Source: JBOGJI01 sp050747865 (GTDB lineage Bacteria; Acidobacteriota; Thermoanaerobaculia; Multivoradales; JAHEKO01). Taken from it: a stretch of DNA of 26,377 bases. The stretch covers positions 1-26,377 of the forward strand of contig JBOGJI010000017.1 in assembly GCA_050747865.1 (NCBI GenBank), read 5' to 3'. Below, piece by piece: positions 8,023-14,987 of this stretch. A program made the position numbers and the translations under genes. The notes under the pieces are model-generated. The model made no database searches, had not been told where the DNA came from, and saw nothing but the letters and a program-made list of their open reading frames with translations. How positions within the stretch are numbered: position 1 is the first letter of the stretch; each line of letters opens with the position of its first letter.

Positions 8023-9909
8023 TCAGAAGTCCAGGTTCTCCGTGATCCTGCCTTCATCCGCCCGCAACGCATCAAGGTAGCGGGCGGTTCGTATCTCGGC
8101 GGTCGCCAGGTCGTGGTTCTCCAGGTTCAAGTTCAGGAAGTCGATGTACCAGGGGGGCTTCTGCTCTTCCCGAACGTAGGTGCCGACGATCTCGCGCGCG
8201 ATCGGCAATGTCGTGTCCTTCGAGTCGTCGTGCACGTCGCGGTTGCCGGCGCGGCGAAGCTTCTCGTACTCCTCGTCCATCAGCCGGCCGAAAAGATCGG
8301 CATCGAAATGGTCGCCCGCGCGGATCCCAGTCGCCGCGTCGTCTTCGGTGAGCACCGCCTCCTTGTGCAGCCACTCCCAGAGGATGCTCAGCCGGATCTC
8401 CCCGGTCGCCATGTCCTCCATCAGGTACAAGACGTCGTCGTCGCCGAAGAAGTCGCCGGGCTTCAACGCCGCGGCCTGGAAGCCGCGGCCGAAGGCGTTG
8501 CCGTATTGGAGCGCCACGCTCAACAGGTCCCGCGCTCCGCGCATCGTTCGCGGCGCCGGCTCGAGCAGGGTCAGGCCCGCGGCATCGTCTTCGGTGTAGG
8601 TCAGGGGCGGGAGCTCGCGACCGAGCTGGTTGTCGCGGCCGGCCCGTTCCCATACCGGGCGCACGATAGGGACCATCTTCCAGTGCGCCACCCACTTGCC
8701 ACTGGCTCCTTCCCGCTCCTCGCGCTCCCCGCCCGCCACCGCCCGCTCCATGCCCGCGCCCACGCCGGCCTCGGAGCCGACGGGGATGTTCGGCTCCATC
8801 CCCCCTTGCCACAGCGCACAGCGTCCGTTGCGGTCCGGAGTGTTGACCGCGCGGCGCACCCGGTCCTCGTAGCGGCGCATGTAGCCGTAGGTCATGCCGA
8901 TGGCGTCGATATTGGGATTGACGAACTCCGGATCCCAGGCCATGGCGTCCGCCACGCTGTTGATGTAGTCCCAGCGCCCGGTGTTGAAGCCGACGAAGCG
9001 CGACGCCAGCGCCGCCCGGATCTCCATCAGCTGAAAGCAGGCCTCGATGCGCTCGACCAGCACGTACGTCTTGATCGTGCCGACGGCGAGGCCCAGGTGC
9101 TGCTCCAGGGCCGTCAGCATGTCGTGGTAGAGGGCCGCCTCCTCGGCGGTCTCGATCTTGGGGAGATAGAGCACCACCGGCCACCCCTCCCCGCGCAGCC
9201 GCTCGTGGTTGTTCACCACGTAGAGCACGAGGTCGACGATCGCGGCGGCGAAGCCCTTGCCGTCCGCCCGCCGCAGGTGCCGGTCATCGAGGTGGAGGCC
9301 GCGAACGCGGTAGATGCGGGTCGTGAAGTCGAGCTGCCGACGCCAGTCGGAGACGATCTCGCGACCGAAGAAGCCCTGCGCCCAGGCGTTCATCTCGGCG
9401 GCGACCTCCGCGCAGACACGCAGGAACCGGTCGTCGCGCCCGATCGCCAGCCTCAGATTGCGCTGATTGTCGAGCGACATGGCCTCGGTCTGCCCGAGGG
9501 CGTCCTCGCCGTCGAACATCCAGCCGTCGGCTCCCGACAGCAGGGCGTACGCCACGTTGCGAAGACTGGTCCCCACACTGCTCCGGGGCCGGGTCGCGGG
9601 CCCGGTTCCCTGGATCCACTGGCGCTGCAGGCGGTCAGGGATCTCCGAGCCGTCGAAGCGGCCGTCGCGCGCGTCCTGCACACGGATGCGGGTGCGCGGG
9701 ATGACGGCGTCGGGCTCGAGGAACCGGATCGTCTCGCCGTCGCGCAGCCGCCGGCGGCGGCGTTCGAGGCGGGTCGCCATCAGCTCGCGGCGGTCCCGGT
9801 CGAGGGGCGCGAGGGCATGCAGAGCGTCCAGGGCCTCAGTCGTGAGGACGTCCGGGTAGGCCTCCTTCAGATTGCCCCGGATCTCGAGGTCCACAGTCGC
9901 TCCCTTCAT
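8023..9909 (-). CDS. aceB: Malate synthase (A-like)
   Basis: Condenses glyoxylate with acetyl-CoA to malate, the second glyoxylate-bypass step. The 628-residue protein has the substrate-site region DGWMFDGEDALGQ near 128-140, KIETAEEAALYHDMLTALE near 251-269, a family signature RFVGFNTGRWDYI at 304-316 (Phe where Leu is usual), and GGMEPNIPVGSE near 369-380 in place of the GGMIPIK loop. An Arg/Glu-rich insertion near 388-402 precedes GKWVAHW, and the chain is longer than E. coli AceB (533). ATG at 9909 is used here; a GTG at 9894 with GGGAG 5 bp upstream is a serious alternative start. Promoter-like elements lie just upstream at 9949-9964. It is followed by aceA on the same strand. Confidence 0.93.
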   Translation of the reverse strand: MKGATVDLEIRGNLKEAYPDVLTTEALDALHALAPLDRDRRELMATRLERRRRRLRDGETIRFLEPDAVIPRTRIRVQDARDGRFDGSEIPDRLQRQWIQGTGPATRPRSSVGTSLRNVAYALLSGADGWMFDGEDALGQTEAMSLDNQRNLRLAIGRDDRFLRVCAEVAAEMNAWAQGFFGREIVSDWRRQLDFTTRIYRVRGLHLDDRHLRRADGKGFAAAIVDLVLYVVNNHERLRGEGWPVVLYLPKIETAEEAALYHDMLTALEQHLGLAVGTIKTYVLVERIEACFQLMEIRAALASRFVGFNTGRWDYINSVADAMAWDPEFVNPNIDAIGMTYGYMRRYEDRVRRAVNTPDRNGRCALWQGGMEPNIPVGSEAGVGAGMERAVAGGEREEREGASGKWVAHWKMVPIVRPVWERAGRDNQLGRELPPLTYTEDDAAGLTLLEPAPRTMRGARDLLSVALQYGNAFGRGFQAAALKPGDFFGDDDVLYLMEDMATGEIRLSILWEWLHKEAVLTEDDAATGIRAGDHFDADLFGRLMDEEYEKLRRAGNRDVHDDSKDTTLPIAREIVGTYVREEQKPPWYIDFLNLNLENHDLATAEIRTARYLDALRADEGRITENLDF

Positions 9910-9940
9910 GGCCCTTCCGCGCGGCGCCCCGGCGGCCCGG

Positions 9941-9962
9941 AGAAGAGGTGCAGAAGAGGTGC
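9941..9962. repeat. Perfect 11-bp tandem repeat upstream of aceB
   Basis: AGAAGAGGTGC occurs twice without a gap (9941-9951 and 9952-9962). It lies in the 121-bp gap between the priA stop and the aceB start, and overlaps the sigma-54-like promoter. It may be a chance duplication or a repeated protein-binding half-site. Confidence 0.85.
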
Positions 9963-9964
9963 CA
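9949..9964 (-). promoter_or_regulatory. Candidate sigma-54 (-24/-12) promoter for aceB-aceA-accA
   Basis: On the minus strand the sequence reads TGGCAC-C-TCTT-CTGCA. The consensus is TGGCACG-N4-TTGCW, so only two positions differ, and the invariant GG and GC dinucleotides are exactly 10 bp apart. The start site would fall near 9938, giving a leader of about 29 nt to the aceB ATG, a sensible distance. GG-N10-GC alone is common in GC-rich DNA; the fuller match and placement are what support it. I saw no clear enhancer-binding-protein site. Confidence 0.5.
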
Positions 9965-10030
9965 CCCGTCTTTGAGCGACGATCCTACTCGACTCCGTCC
10001 TGGGGTCCTGGATGCGGCCAGGTTCCGGGA

Positions 10031-12514
10031 TCACAGGAGCTGGTACGGGTCGACGTCGATGACCAGCTCGCCTGCCGGCCGCTCGGGCAGGACGTCGCGG
10101 ACCAGGCGGCGCAGGCGTGTCCCGGAATCCGCGCGCAAGAGGAGCTGGAAGCGCCAGCGGCCGCGCAGGCGCTCGAAGGCCGCCGGCGCCGGCCCGGAGA
10201 CGCGAACGTCTCGTGCATGTGGGTGCTTCGCCACTCTTTCCGCCAGGTCGCGCAACCGGCTCTCCGCTCTCTGCCGGTCCCGGTCGCGGGCGAGGATCTG
10301 GACCATGCGGGTGTAGGGCGGGTAGTGGAAGGTGCGGCGGAAGCGCAGCTCCTGTTCGGCGAAGACCGCGTCGTCCTGCGCGCGCACCGCGCCGATGGCG
10401 TAGTGGTCGGGGTGGTAGGTCTGGATCAGCATGCGACCGGGGCGGTCGCCGCGGCCGGCGCGACCGGCGAGCTGGGTGAGCAGCGTGTAGGTCTTCTCCA
10501 CCGCCCGGAAGTCGGGGAAGCTCAGGTAGGTGTCGGCGAGCAGCACCGCGGCCAGCGCCACGGCGGGGAAATGGTGCCCCTTGGCCACCATCTGGGTGCC
10601 CACCAGGATGCGCGTGGCGCCGAGCTCGAAGTCCTGCAGGACCCGCGCGACGCTACCCTGCCGCTGCACGGCGTCGCGGTCGAGCGTGGCGACGGGGACA
10701 TCGGGGAACATCTCGCGCAGCCGCTCCTCCACCCGCTCGGTACCGGCGCCGATGGGCTCCAGGGCGGCTTCGCCGCAACGGATGCAGCGCTCCGGCCGCG
10801 GGCCGCGCGAGCCGCAATAGTGGCAGACCAGGCGCCGTTCCCGTTTGTGGTAGGTGCGCGGCAGGCCGCAGGCGGGACAGCGGTGATCCTCGCCGCAGGC
10901 GCGGCAGAGCAAGAGCGGCGCGTACCCCCGGCGGTTGCGCAGCAGGATCACCTGATCTCCCGCCGCCAGCGTGTCGCCGATCGCCTCCGCGAGCGCCGGC
11001 GAGACTGGTGCTTCGCCGGGATGTTTTCGTTCGCCGGCCGAGCGCAGATCGATCACCTCCATCGCCGGCGGTCCCGCAGTGCCGGCGCGCCGGTCCAGCG
11101 TCAAGGTCGTGAAGCGCCCGCGATCCGCGTTGTGCCGGCTCTCCAGGCTGGGTGTGGCCGACACCAGGAGCGCCGCCGCGCCGGCGCTCCTGGCGCGCAC
11201 CAGGGCCAGGTCCCGGGCGTGGTAGCGGGGCGTGGTCTCCTGCTTGAATGCCTCGTCCTGCTCCTCGTCGACGACCACCAGGCCGAGGTCGGGCACCGGC
11301 GCGAACACCGCGGAGCGCGGTCCGAGCGCCAGACGCGCCTCCCCGCGGCGCAGCCGCTCCCACTCCTGCTCCCGCTCGGCGGCGCCGACCCCCGAGTGGA
11401 GAATGGCGAGCGTCTCGCCGAAGCGCCGGCGCAGCTCGCGGGCCAGGGCCGGCACCAGGGCGATCTCCGGCACCAGCAGCAGCGCGCCCCGGCCGGCGCC
11501 CAGCACCTCCTCGGCGGCGCGCAGGTAGACCTCGGTCTTGCCCGCGCCGGTGATTCCCTGCAGAAGGAAGGCACGCGGCTCACGCCGGCGGATGGCCTCC
11601 GTAAGCACGTCGACCGCGTGAACCTGATCCGGGCGCAGGCGGATCGGGTCCTGCGGCCCGGTCTCCGTCAGCCGATGGCGGCCCAGTGGCAGGCGTTCGA
11701 TCTGGGTGAACTGTTGCAGGACTCCGAGGCGCACGAGACGCTGGACCACTGCGCGACCGCAGCCGACCGCGTCCACAATCTCGTCCACCGTCGCCGGCCG
11801 GCCGGCGTCGTGGAGGAATCGCACCACCTCCCTGCCGGCGGGCGACCGGCCGCAACGCTCGAGCAGCTCGTTGAGCGCTCCCGGCGCGGGGGCGACGGCG
11901 GTGAGATAGCGGGTCCCCCGCCGGCGACCCTGGGTCATCCCGATGCGCCCCCGTTCGGCCATCGCGGCCAGCGTCGCCTCGATCTCTGCCCTGCCGCTGC
12001 GGCGCATTAGCTCGGCGACGCTCATCCGGCCGCCCTCGCGCAGAGCCGCGACGACCGCGGCCTCGATCTCGTCGGCCGGGGCGGCCAGGGCGCCGGCATC
12101 CGTCAGCCACACCCGCTGGTCCCCCCAAGGGCGCAAGCGACCCGGCAGCATCGCCTGGATCACCTCGCCGATCGGCGCCAGGTAGTAGTCGGCGGCGAAA
12201 CGAGCGAGGTCCAGCAGTTGCGGGTCGAGCACCGGCACGGCGTCGAGCACCTCGTCGAGCGGGCGCAGCTCGACGCCTTGCGGAGCCCGCTCCGGCAGAT
12301 CAACGATCAGGCCGGTCAACCGGCGCTGGCCCACCCGCACCCGGGCGCGGCATCCGAGACGGGCCAGCGCCACAAACGGCGCCGGGATGGTGTAGGTCAG
12401 CGGCTGCTCGAGGGGAAGCGGGACGGCGACCGCCGCCAGGTGCGGGAGCTCGTGGGAAGGCTCGCCGCACGACACGGGACCGCCCGGCTCTCCGGCGGGC
12501 TCCTCAGCCGGCAA
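10031..12514 (-). CDS. priA: Primosomal replication-restart helicase PriA
   Basis: PriA reloads the replicative helicase at stalled forks. Positions count from the TTG at 12514 (827 residues). The 3'-DNA-binding domain starts with VAVPLPLEQPLTYTIP near 29-44. The helicase has Walker A GITGAGKT at 320-327, Walker B DEEQD at 416-420 (usually DEEHD), SATPS at 452-456, QMVAKGHHFP near 641-650 and QLAGRAGRG near 681-689. Eight zinc-binding cysteines lie in four CxxC pairs (537/540, 546/549, 564/567, 577/580) inserted in helicase lobe 2. The start is uncertain: TTG at 12514 has GAGG 4 bp upstream and overlaps the preceding gene by 11 bp, while a GTG at 12475 would shorten the protein by 13 residues without touching the domain. 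Confidence 0.95.
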   Translation of the reverse strand: MPAEEPAGEPGGPVSCGEPSHELPHLAAVAVPLPLEQPLTYTIPAPFVALARLGCRARVRVGQRRLTGLIVDLPERAPQGVELRPLDEVLDAVPVLDPQLLDLARFAADYYLAPIGEVIQAMLPGRLRPWGDQRVWLTDAGALAAPADEIEAAVVAALREGGRMSVAELMRRSGRAEIEATLAAMAERGRIGMTQGRRRGTRYLTAVAPAPGALNELLERCGRSPAGREVVRFLHDAGRPATVDEIVDAVGCGRAVVQRLVRLGVLQQFTQIERLPLGRHRLTETGPQDPIRLRPDQVHAVDVLTEAIRRREPRAFLLQGITGAGKTEVYLRAAEEVLGAGRGALLLVPEIALVPALARELRRRFGETLAILHSGVGAAEREQEWERLRRGEARLALGPRSAVFAPVPDLGLVVVDEEQDEAFKQETTPRYHARDLALVRARSAGAAALLVSATPSLESRHNADRGRFTTLTLDRRAGTAGPPAMEVIDLRSAGERKHPGEAPVSPALAEAIGDTLAAGDQVILLRNRRGYAPLLLCRACGEDHRCPACGLPRTYHKRERRLVCHYCGSRGPRPERCIRCGEAALEPIGAGTERVEERLREMFPDVPVATLDRDAVQRQGSVARVLQDFELGATRILVGTQMVAKGHHFPAVALAAVLLADTYLSFPDFRAVEKTYTLLTQLAGRAGRGDRPGRMLIQTYHPDHYAIGAVRAQDDAVFAEQELRFRRTFHYPPYTRMVQILARDRDRQRAESRLRDLAERVAKHPHARDVRVSGPAPAAFERLRGRWRFQLLLRADSGTRLRRLVRDVLPERPAGELVIDVDPYQLL

Positions 12515-12797
12515 GGTGCCTCGCGTCGTCGGCGTCGCGATCCCGGCACGCCGGGCTGCAGAAGACCGCGGCGCCGCCGGCGCTCAGGGCGCGGCTGGCG
12601 GGGACGCGGGTGCCGCATGCCGCGCAGGCCACCAGGCGCTCCGTCTTGGCGGATCCGGAAGCGGACGGCCGGGAAGGTGCCGACCCCTGGAAGGCGCGGA
12701 AGACCTCGCGGGCTCCGCGCAGGTAGGGCTTGAGTCTCGAGACCAGCACGCCGATCGCGATCAGGAGCAGGAGCCCCAGGATCAGCAGGCGGGTCAT
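12504..12797 (-). CDS. Small membrane-anchored zinc-ribbon protein (PP0621-like)
   Basis: A 97-residue protein with an N-terminal membrane helix (about 4-20, LLILGLLLLIAIGVLVSRL), a basic linker, and a compact C-terminal metal-binding motif: CAACGTRVP, then roughly 15 residues later FCSPACRDRD. This order resembles the PP0621-type short proteins of proteobacteria, where a CxxCG..LP segment precedes YCSxxH; here the last ligand would be Cys rather than His. The function is unknown. It begins 3 bp after the carD stop (TGA TCC ATG) and overlaps the longest priA reading by 11 bp, so it is in one operon with both. It may be a membrane-tethered zinc protein; no enzymatic residues are visible. Confidence 0.75.
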   Translation of the reverse strand: MTRLLILGLLLLIAIGVLVSRLKPYLRGAREVFRAFQGSAPSRPSASGSAKTERLVACAACGTRVPASRALSAGGAAVFCSPACRDRDADDARHLAG

Positions 12798-12800
12798 GGA

Positions 12801-13355
12801 TCAGCGGGCGCCGACGTTCGCCGCCGCGGCCGCCTCGCGCTCCTCGCGCAGCTTCTCCATCTTCTTGAGGCTGGCGACCAGCGCCCGCTCCACCGTCTTC
12901 TCCGCCTCTTCCTCGCCGATCTTCTTCACGTGCGCCACTTCGCTGACGATGAAGTACTTGGCCCGCTCGTACATCTTCTTCTCGCGGAACGACAGGCTCT
13001 TGCGGCTGCTCACCATGCGCAGGTTCTTCAGCACCTTGGCCACCTGCTCCAGGTCGCCGGTCTTCATCTTGTCCAGGTTCTGCTTGTAACGGCCCTTCCA
13101 GTCCTTGTAGGTCTCGATCTCCTCGTCGCGCAGGGCGCGCAGGAGCTGGTTGATCTCTTTCGGCCCGCACAGCGGCCGCAGGCCTACCAGCTCCAGGTTG
13201 CCCTCGGGAATCATCACCTTCGAATTGTTGGACAGCAGCCGAAGGTGGAAATAGGTCTGCTCGACTCCGTCGATGACGCCCGCCTCGATCTTTTCGACCA
13301 GGCTGACACCGTGACTGGGGTAGACCACCTTCTGCCCGACTTTGAACGTCGCCAC
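12801..13355 (-). CDS. carD: CarD/CdnL-family transcription regulator
   Basis: A 184-residue protein. Residues 1-60 form the Tudor-like RNA-polymerase-interacting domain (FKVGQKVVYPSHGVSLVEKIE, then YFHLRLLSNNSKVMIPEGNLELVGLRPL). The rest is helical and basic (YKDWKGRYKQNLDKMKTGD, MVSSRKSLSFREKKMYERAKYFIVSEVA), as in CdnL/CarD, where this domain contacts promoter DNA upstream of -10 and stabilises open complexes, notably at rRNA promoters. It carries a short extra Ala/Glu/Arg tail compared with the usual ~160 residues. The start is GTG at 13355 with AGGAG at 13365-13369, 9 bp upstream. A strong promoter lies at 13436-13464. It is first in the carD-small zinc protein-priA unit. Confidence 0.95.
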   Translation of the reverse strand: MATFKVGQKVVYPSHGVSLVEKIEAGVIDGVEQTYFHLRLLSNNSKVMIPEGNLELVGLRPLCGPKEINQLLRALRDEEIETYKDWKGRYKQNLDKMKTGDLEQVAKVLKNLRMVSSRKSLSFREKKMYERAKYFIVSEVAHVKKIGEEEAEKTVERALVASLKKMEKLREEREAAAAANVGAR

Positions 13356-13386
13356 GTTGCGAAACTCCTGACTAACTGGTTCAGAG

Positions 13387-13453
13387 TGTGAGATGAGATA
13401 TGTAATTCATTGATTCCAAGAAACTTGGAGGTTGGATTGTACCTCATCTCACA
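13387..13453. repeat. 11-bp perfect inverted repeat in the carD promoter region (possible operator pair)
   Basis: TGTGAGATGAG at 13387-13397 has its exact reverse complement CTCATCTCACA at 13443-13453. The second arm is between -35 and -10 of the carD promoter, the first lies in the transcribed leader. As one arm is upstream of the start site, an RNA hairpin is not possible from this promoter, so a DNA-level role (paired operator sites, centres 56 bp apart) is more likely. It is unassigned to any known regulator. Confidence 0.6.
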
Positions 13454-13464
13454 AGCGCCGTCAA
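13436..13464 (-). promoter_or_regulatory. Sigma-70-type promoter of carD
   Basis: On the minus strand, -35 TTGACG (13464-13459) and -10 TACAAT (13441-13436) are separated by exactly 17 bp, each one base off consensus. The start would be near 13429, giving a leader of about 74 nt. The leader is strikingly AT-rich against its surroundings. An 11-bp inverted repeat partner sits in the spacer. Confidence 0.8.
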
Positions 13465-13474
13465 CCCTCTTTGA

Positions 13475-13490
13475 GTCCTCTCCTGAGGAC
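13475..13490. repeat. Short palindrome upstream of the carD promoter
   Basis: GTCCTC-TCCT-GAGGAC is a 6-bp perfect stem with a 4-base loop, just upstream of the carD -35 box. It may be a protein-binding site; no run of T follows on either strand, so it is not a clear terminator. Confidence 0.45.
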
Positions 13491-13521
13491 ATCGGCCCAA
13501 AACTACCGGGATCCGGCCTGT

Positions 13522-13539
13522 CTCGGGCATAATCCCGAG
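13522..13539 (+). promoter_or_regulatory. Palindrome enclosing a -10-like CATAAT before tRNA-Leu
   Basis: CTCGGG-CATAAT-CCCGAG: perfect 6-bp arms flank a -10-like hexamer at 13528-13533, ending 3 bp before the tRNA. If used as -10, transcription would begin at about 13540, almost at the tRNA 5' end. No convincing -35 is visible about 17 bp upstream, so the promoter call is tentative. Confidence 0.4.
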
Positions 13540-13542
13540 CAC

Positions 13543-13629
13543 GCCGGAGTGGCGGAATGGCAGACGCAGAGGACTCAAAATCCTCCGGGCCTCGCGCCCT
13601 TGTGGGTTCGACTCCCACCTCCGGCACCA
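13543..13629 (+). tRNA. tRNA-Leu (anticodon CAA)
   Basis: The 87-nt sequence folds as a class II tRNA. Acceptor arms GCCGGAG and CTCCGGC pair fully, followed by discriminator A and an encoded CCA (13627-13629). The anticodon stem is GAGGA/TCCTC around loop CTCAAAA, giving anticodon CAA (reads UUG). The long variable arm (GGGC...GCCC) and T-arm GTGGG-TTCGACT-CCCAC fit tRNA-Leu. It is one of the few plus-strand genes, between carD and macB. Confidence 0.96.
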
Positions 13630-13642
13630 TCCCCTCTCCCAC

Positions 13643-13738
13643 CCAGGGGCCGGGGTCAGGGAGGCGAAGGGTTCACCGGCGGTCACGCGAAAGACCTGCG
13701 CGCCCTCAACACCCTGATCCCTGAAACCTGACCCCTGG
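13643..13738. repeat. Interrupted inverted repeat between tRNA-Leu and the macB-like 3' end
   Basis: CCTGACCCCTGG at 13727-13738 is the reverse complement of 13643-13660 apart from an extra CCGGGG in the left arm. The right arm is preceded by degenerate CCCTGA-type units (CCCTGAT, CCCTGAAA). The gap holds two convergent 3' ends and has no gene. It may be a bidirectional terminator or a dispersed REP-like element; no T-tract is seen. Confidence 0.45.
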
Positions 13739-13753
13739 GCGGGCGGGTTGGGG

Positions 13754-14980
13754 CTACTCGTAGCGCAGGGCTTCGATGGGGTCGAGGCGGGAGGCCTTGC
13801 CGGCCGGGTAGATGCCAAAGAAGGTGCCGACCAGGAGCGAGAAGCCGAGGGCGAGCAGGATCGCCCACAGGGGGACGTGGGCTGCGGGCCAGTCCCCCGG
13901 CAGTATGGCGGCCACGCCGGCGCCGAGGCCGTAGCCGATGGCCAGGCCGATGACACCGCCGACCAGCGAAAGCGTGATCGCCTCGATCAGGAACTGGACC
14001 AGGATGTCCTTGCGGCGTGCGCCCACCGACTTGCGCACTCCGATCTCGCGGGTGCGCTCGGTGACCGAGACCAGCATGATGTTCATGATGCCGATGCCGC
14101 CGACCAGCAGGGCGACGCTGACGACGGCGCCGACCACGGCGGTGACCCAGCCGAGGATGGTGCCGATGGTCTCCAGGATCTCGTCCTGCACGATGACCTG
14201 GAAGTCGTCCTCCTCTCCCTCCGGGATCTCGTGGCGGCGCCGCAGCAGGGAGGTGATGTCCTCTTTGACGCGCTCCACGACGTCGGCGCTCTGCGCCTGC
14301 ATGCGGAGCTGGATCTGGTCGCCGGCGCGGCGGCCGAAGAGGTTGAGCGAGGTGTCGAAGGGCAGGAAGGCGAGGTCGTCGCTGTCCTGACCCAGCGCCT
14401 GGCCGCGCTCCTCCATGACGCCGATCACCGTAACCGGCAGGTTGCGGACGTAGATCTCCTGGCCTACGGGCCGCGCCCCCTCCCCCAGCCGCAGCTCCTC
14501 GGCCACCTTCTGCCCAATCACCATCACCTTGCGGTGCCGGGTGAGGTCGAGCTCGTTGAAGAAGCGTCCGAACTCCACGGTGTGGTTGTTGACCTCCTGC
14601 CAGTCGGCGTTGGTGCCGATGACGAAGGTGTCGTGGCTGCGCTCCCCGGCGCGCACCTGCTGCTGGCCGGCCAGCACCGGCACCATGAGGTCGACGCCGG
14701 GCACCTGCTGCTGGATCGCCTGACCGTCCTCCCAGGTCAGCCGCAACGGCCGCGGCACGATGCCGGGCCCCTGCTGCTGTTGCTGCGGCATCACCATGAC
14801 GTAGGTGGCGCCGACGCCTTGCAGCTCCTTGGTCAGCATGAACTGCAGCCCCTGGACGATGGAGACGACGGCGATCACCGCCGCCACGCCGATGATGATC
14901 CCCAGCGTCGTCAAGATCGAGCGCATCTTGTTGGCGCGTAGCGCCGTCAACGCGATGCGGAAGTTCTCGACGAAGACCAT
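13754..14980 (-). CDS. MacB-like ABC transporter permease
   Basis: A 408-residue permease from the ATG at 14980, which lies 7 bp after the stop of the ATPase gene; an upstream in-frame ATG at 15049 would overlap that gene and add an implausible Arg-rich leader. TM1 is at about 21-43 (ILTTLGIIIGVAAVIAVVSI), then a ~230-residue periplasmic MacB core domain, then three C-terminal helices of the FtsX/MacB type with VGGIGIMNIMLVSVTERTREIGVRKSVGA. The end, AGKASRLDPIEALRYE, is family-typical. The periplasmic domain has an unusual run of five glutamines near residue 75. Type VII (mechanotransmission) exporters of this kind pass substrates from the periplasm to a TolC channel through a MacA adaptor, and both are adjacent. 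Substrate unknown. Confidence 0.92.
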   Translation of the reverse strand: MVFVENFRIALTALRANKMRSILTTLGIIIGVAAVIAVVSIVQGLQFMLTKELQGVGATYVMVMPQQQQQGPGIVPRPLRLTWEDGQAIQQQVPGVDLMVPVLAGQQQVRAGERSHDTFVIGTNADWQEVNNHTVEFGRFFNELDLTRHRKVMVIGQKVAEELRLGEGARPVGQEIYVRNLPVTVIGVMEERGQALGQDSDDLAFLPFDTSLNLFGRRAGDQIQLRMQAQSADVVERVKEDITSLLRRRHEIPEGEEDDFQVIVQDEILETIGTILGWVTAVVGAVVSVALLVGGIGIMNIMLVSVTERTREIGVRKSVGARRKDILVQFLIEAITLSLVGGVIGLAIGYGLGAGVAAILPGDWPAAHVPLWAILLALGFSLLVGTFFGIYPAGKASRLDPIEALRYE

Positions 14981-14987
14981 GGGCCGG

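Noticed and set aside
5457..8075. An 872-codon minus-strand open frame over aceA and accA
   Set aside because: Its translation is low-complexity Arg/Ala/Gly/Pro text; the true frames encode full isocitrate lyase and AccA.
13401..13440. Riboswitch in the carD leader
   Set aside because: The leader is only about 74 nt and AT-rich; it has just a small CCAAG/CTTGG stem and no recognisable aptamer core.
13630..13753. Rho-independent terminator after tRNA-Leu
   Set aside because: The inverted repeat has a long loop and no T-run on either strand, so it is listed only as a repeat.
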